Source: an uncultured Neomegalonema sp.
GTDB lineage: Bacteria > Pseudomonadota > Alphaproteobacteria > Rhodobacterales > Rhodobacteraceae
Assembly: GCA_937958345.1 (NCBI GenBank)
Contig: CALGNW010000188.1
Location: 1 to 14,375, forward strand
Direction: 5' to 3'
Length of the DNA: 14,375 nt
Shown here in pieces: positions 14,250 to 14,375 of this stretch. The notes under the pieces are model-generated. The model was not told the origin of the DNA, searched no databases, and saw only the letters and a list, made by a program, of their open reading frames with translations. Every line of letters begins with the position of its first letter. Positions within the stretch are counted from its first letter, which is position 1. Position numbers and translations under genes: made by a program.

Positions 14250-14281
14250 CACATTCCTCCACCTAATCCACCCCTTCCACC

Positions 14282-14296
14282 GTCTGCCAAACAGAC
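14282..14296. repeat. Short inverted repeat just upstream of the tRNA
   Basis: GTCTG-CCAAA-CAGAC ends three bases before the tRNA 5' end. It could be a processing hairpin or simply chance; arms are only 5 bp. Confidence 0.2.
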
Positions 14297-14299
14297 ATC

Positions 14300-14375
14300 G
14301 CGGGCGTAGTCCAACGGTAGAGACAGAGGACTTAAAATCCTTCCAGTGTGGGTTCGAATCCCACCGCCCGCACCA
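14300..14375 (+). tRNA. tRNA with UAA (Leu) anticodon and unusually short variable region
   Basis: A 76-base cloverleaf with an encoded CCA. The acceptor stem GCGGGCG (14300-14306) pairs perfectly with CGCCCGC (14365-14371), followed by discriminator A and CCA. The D arm has GTC/GAC pairs, a C-A mismatch and the loop AACGGTAG. The anticodon stem GAGGA/TCCTT (14326-14330 with 14338-14342, one G-U) holds loop CTTAAAA, giving anticodon UAA. The T arm is GTGGG-TTCGAAT-CCCAC. The variable region is only CCAGT (14343-14347). Bacterial tRNA-Leu normally has a long variable arm, so this is atypical although the UAA anticodon, A73 and the GGTAGA D-loop agree with leucine. The acceptor and D-arm start (GCGGGCGTAGT) look more like tRNA-Gly. 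No clear promoter was seen in the 50 bp upstream. The window ends on the final A. Confidence 0.85.

Noticed and set aside
14246..14267. TTGACA followed by CTAAT as a promoter for the tRNA
   Set aside because: The TTGACA spans the GNAT stop codon and no acceptable -10 lies 16-18 bp downstream.

Overview
This window looks like a chromosomal segment from a GC-rich alphaproteobacterium. The evidence is the high-GC third-codon bias in nearly every gene, Flp pilus components of the alphaproteobacterial type, a GTTC-N7-GTTC sequence of the kind bound by alphaproteobacterial LexA, and the YjgN/M48 and M17/NlpC gene pairs. The order (for example Sphingomonadales or Rhodobacterales) cannot be fixed from the sequence alone.

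Layout. On the left, a lipid-kinase-like gene (minus strand, cut by the window edge) diverges from an SDR oxidoreductase followed by a fused permease/ATPase ABC exporter (600-3225). Next come two minus-strand genes of Flp/Tad pilus type: a small Flp pilin and, about 300 bp upstream of it, a TadD-like TPR lipoprotein. The rest of a tad cluster is not present. From 4832 onward everything is on the plus strand. An M17 aminopeptidase overlaps an NlpC/P60 peptidase (4832-7115), and an exported MltB-type lytic transglycosylase follows (7184-8608). Together these form a peptidoglycan and peptide turnover group. A DUF1778/GNAT toxin-antitoxin pair of TacA/TacT type sits at 8665-9548 with a large palindromic operator. 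A conserved but uncharacterised basic protein (9630-10367) follows, behind a promoter that carries a putative LexA (SOS) box. A YjgN (DUF898) membrane protein and an M48 metalloprotease form a close pair (10514-13041). A nitroreductase-like protein and a GNAT acetyltransferase come next. The window ends at the last base of a tRNA gene with a UAA (Leu) anticodon.

Most noteworthy. (1) The terminal tRNA has leucine features (UAA anticodon, A73) but a five-base variable region, whereas bacterial tRNA-Leu normally has a long variable arm. (2) The unknown gene at 9630 may be an SOS-controlled gene of undescribed function. (3) The toxin-antitoxin promoter is covered by a 12+12 bp palindrome and appears to make a leaderless antitoxin mRNA. 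(4) The pilin promoter has three tandem 9-bp repeats directly against its -35 box. I found no CRISPR array, insertion sequence or rRNA. No full, unmistakable novel multi-gene system is visible.
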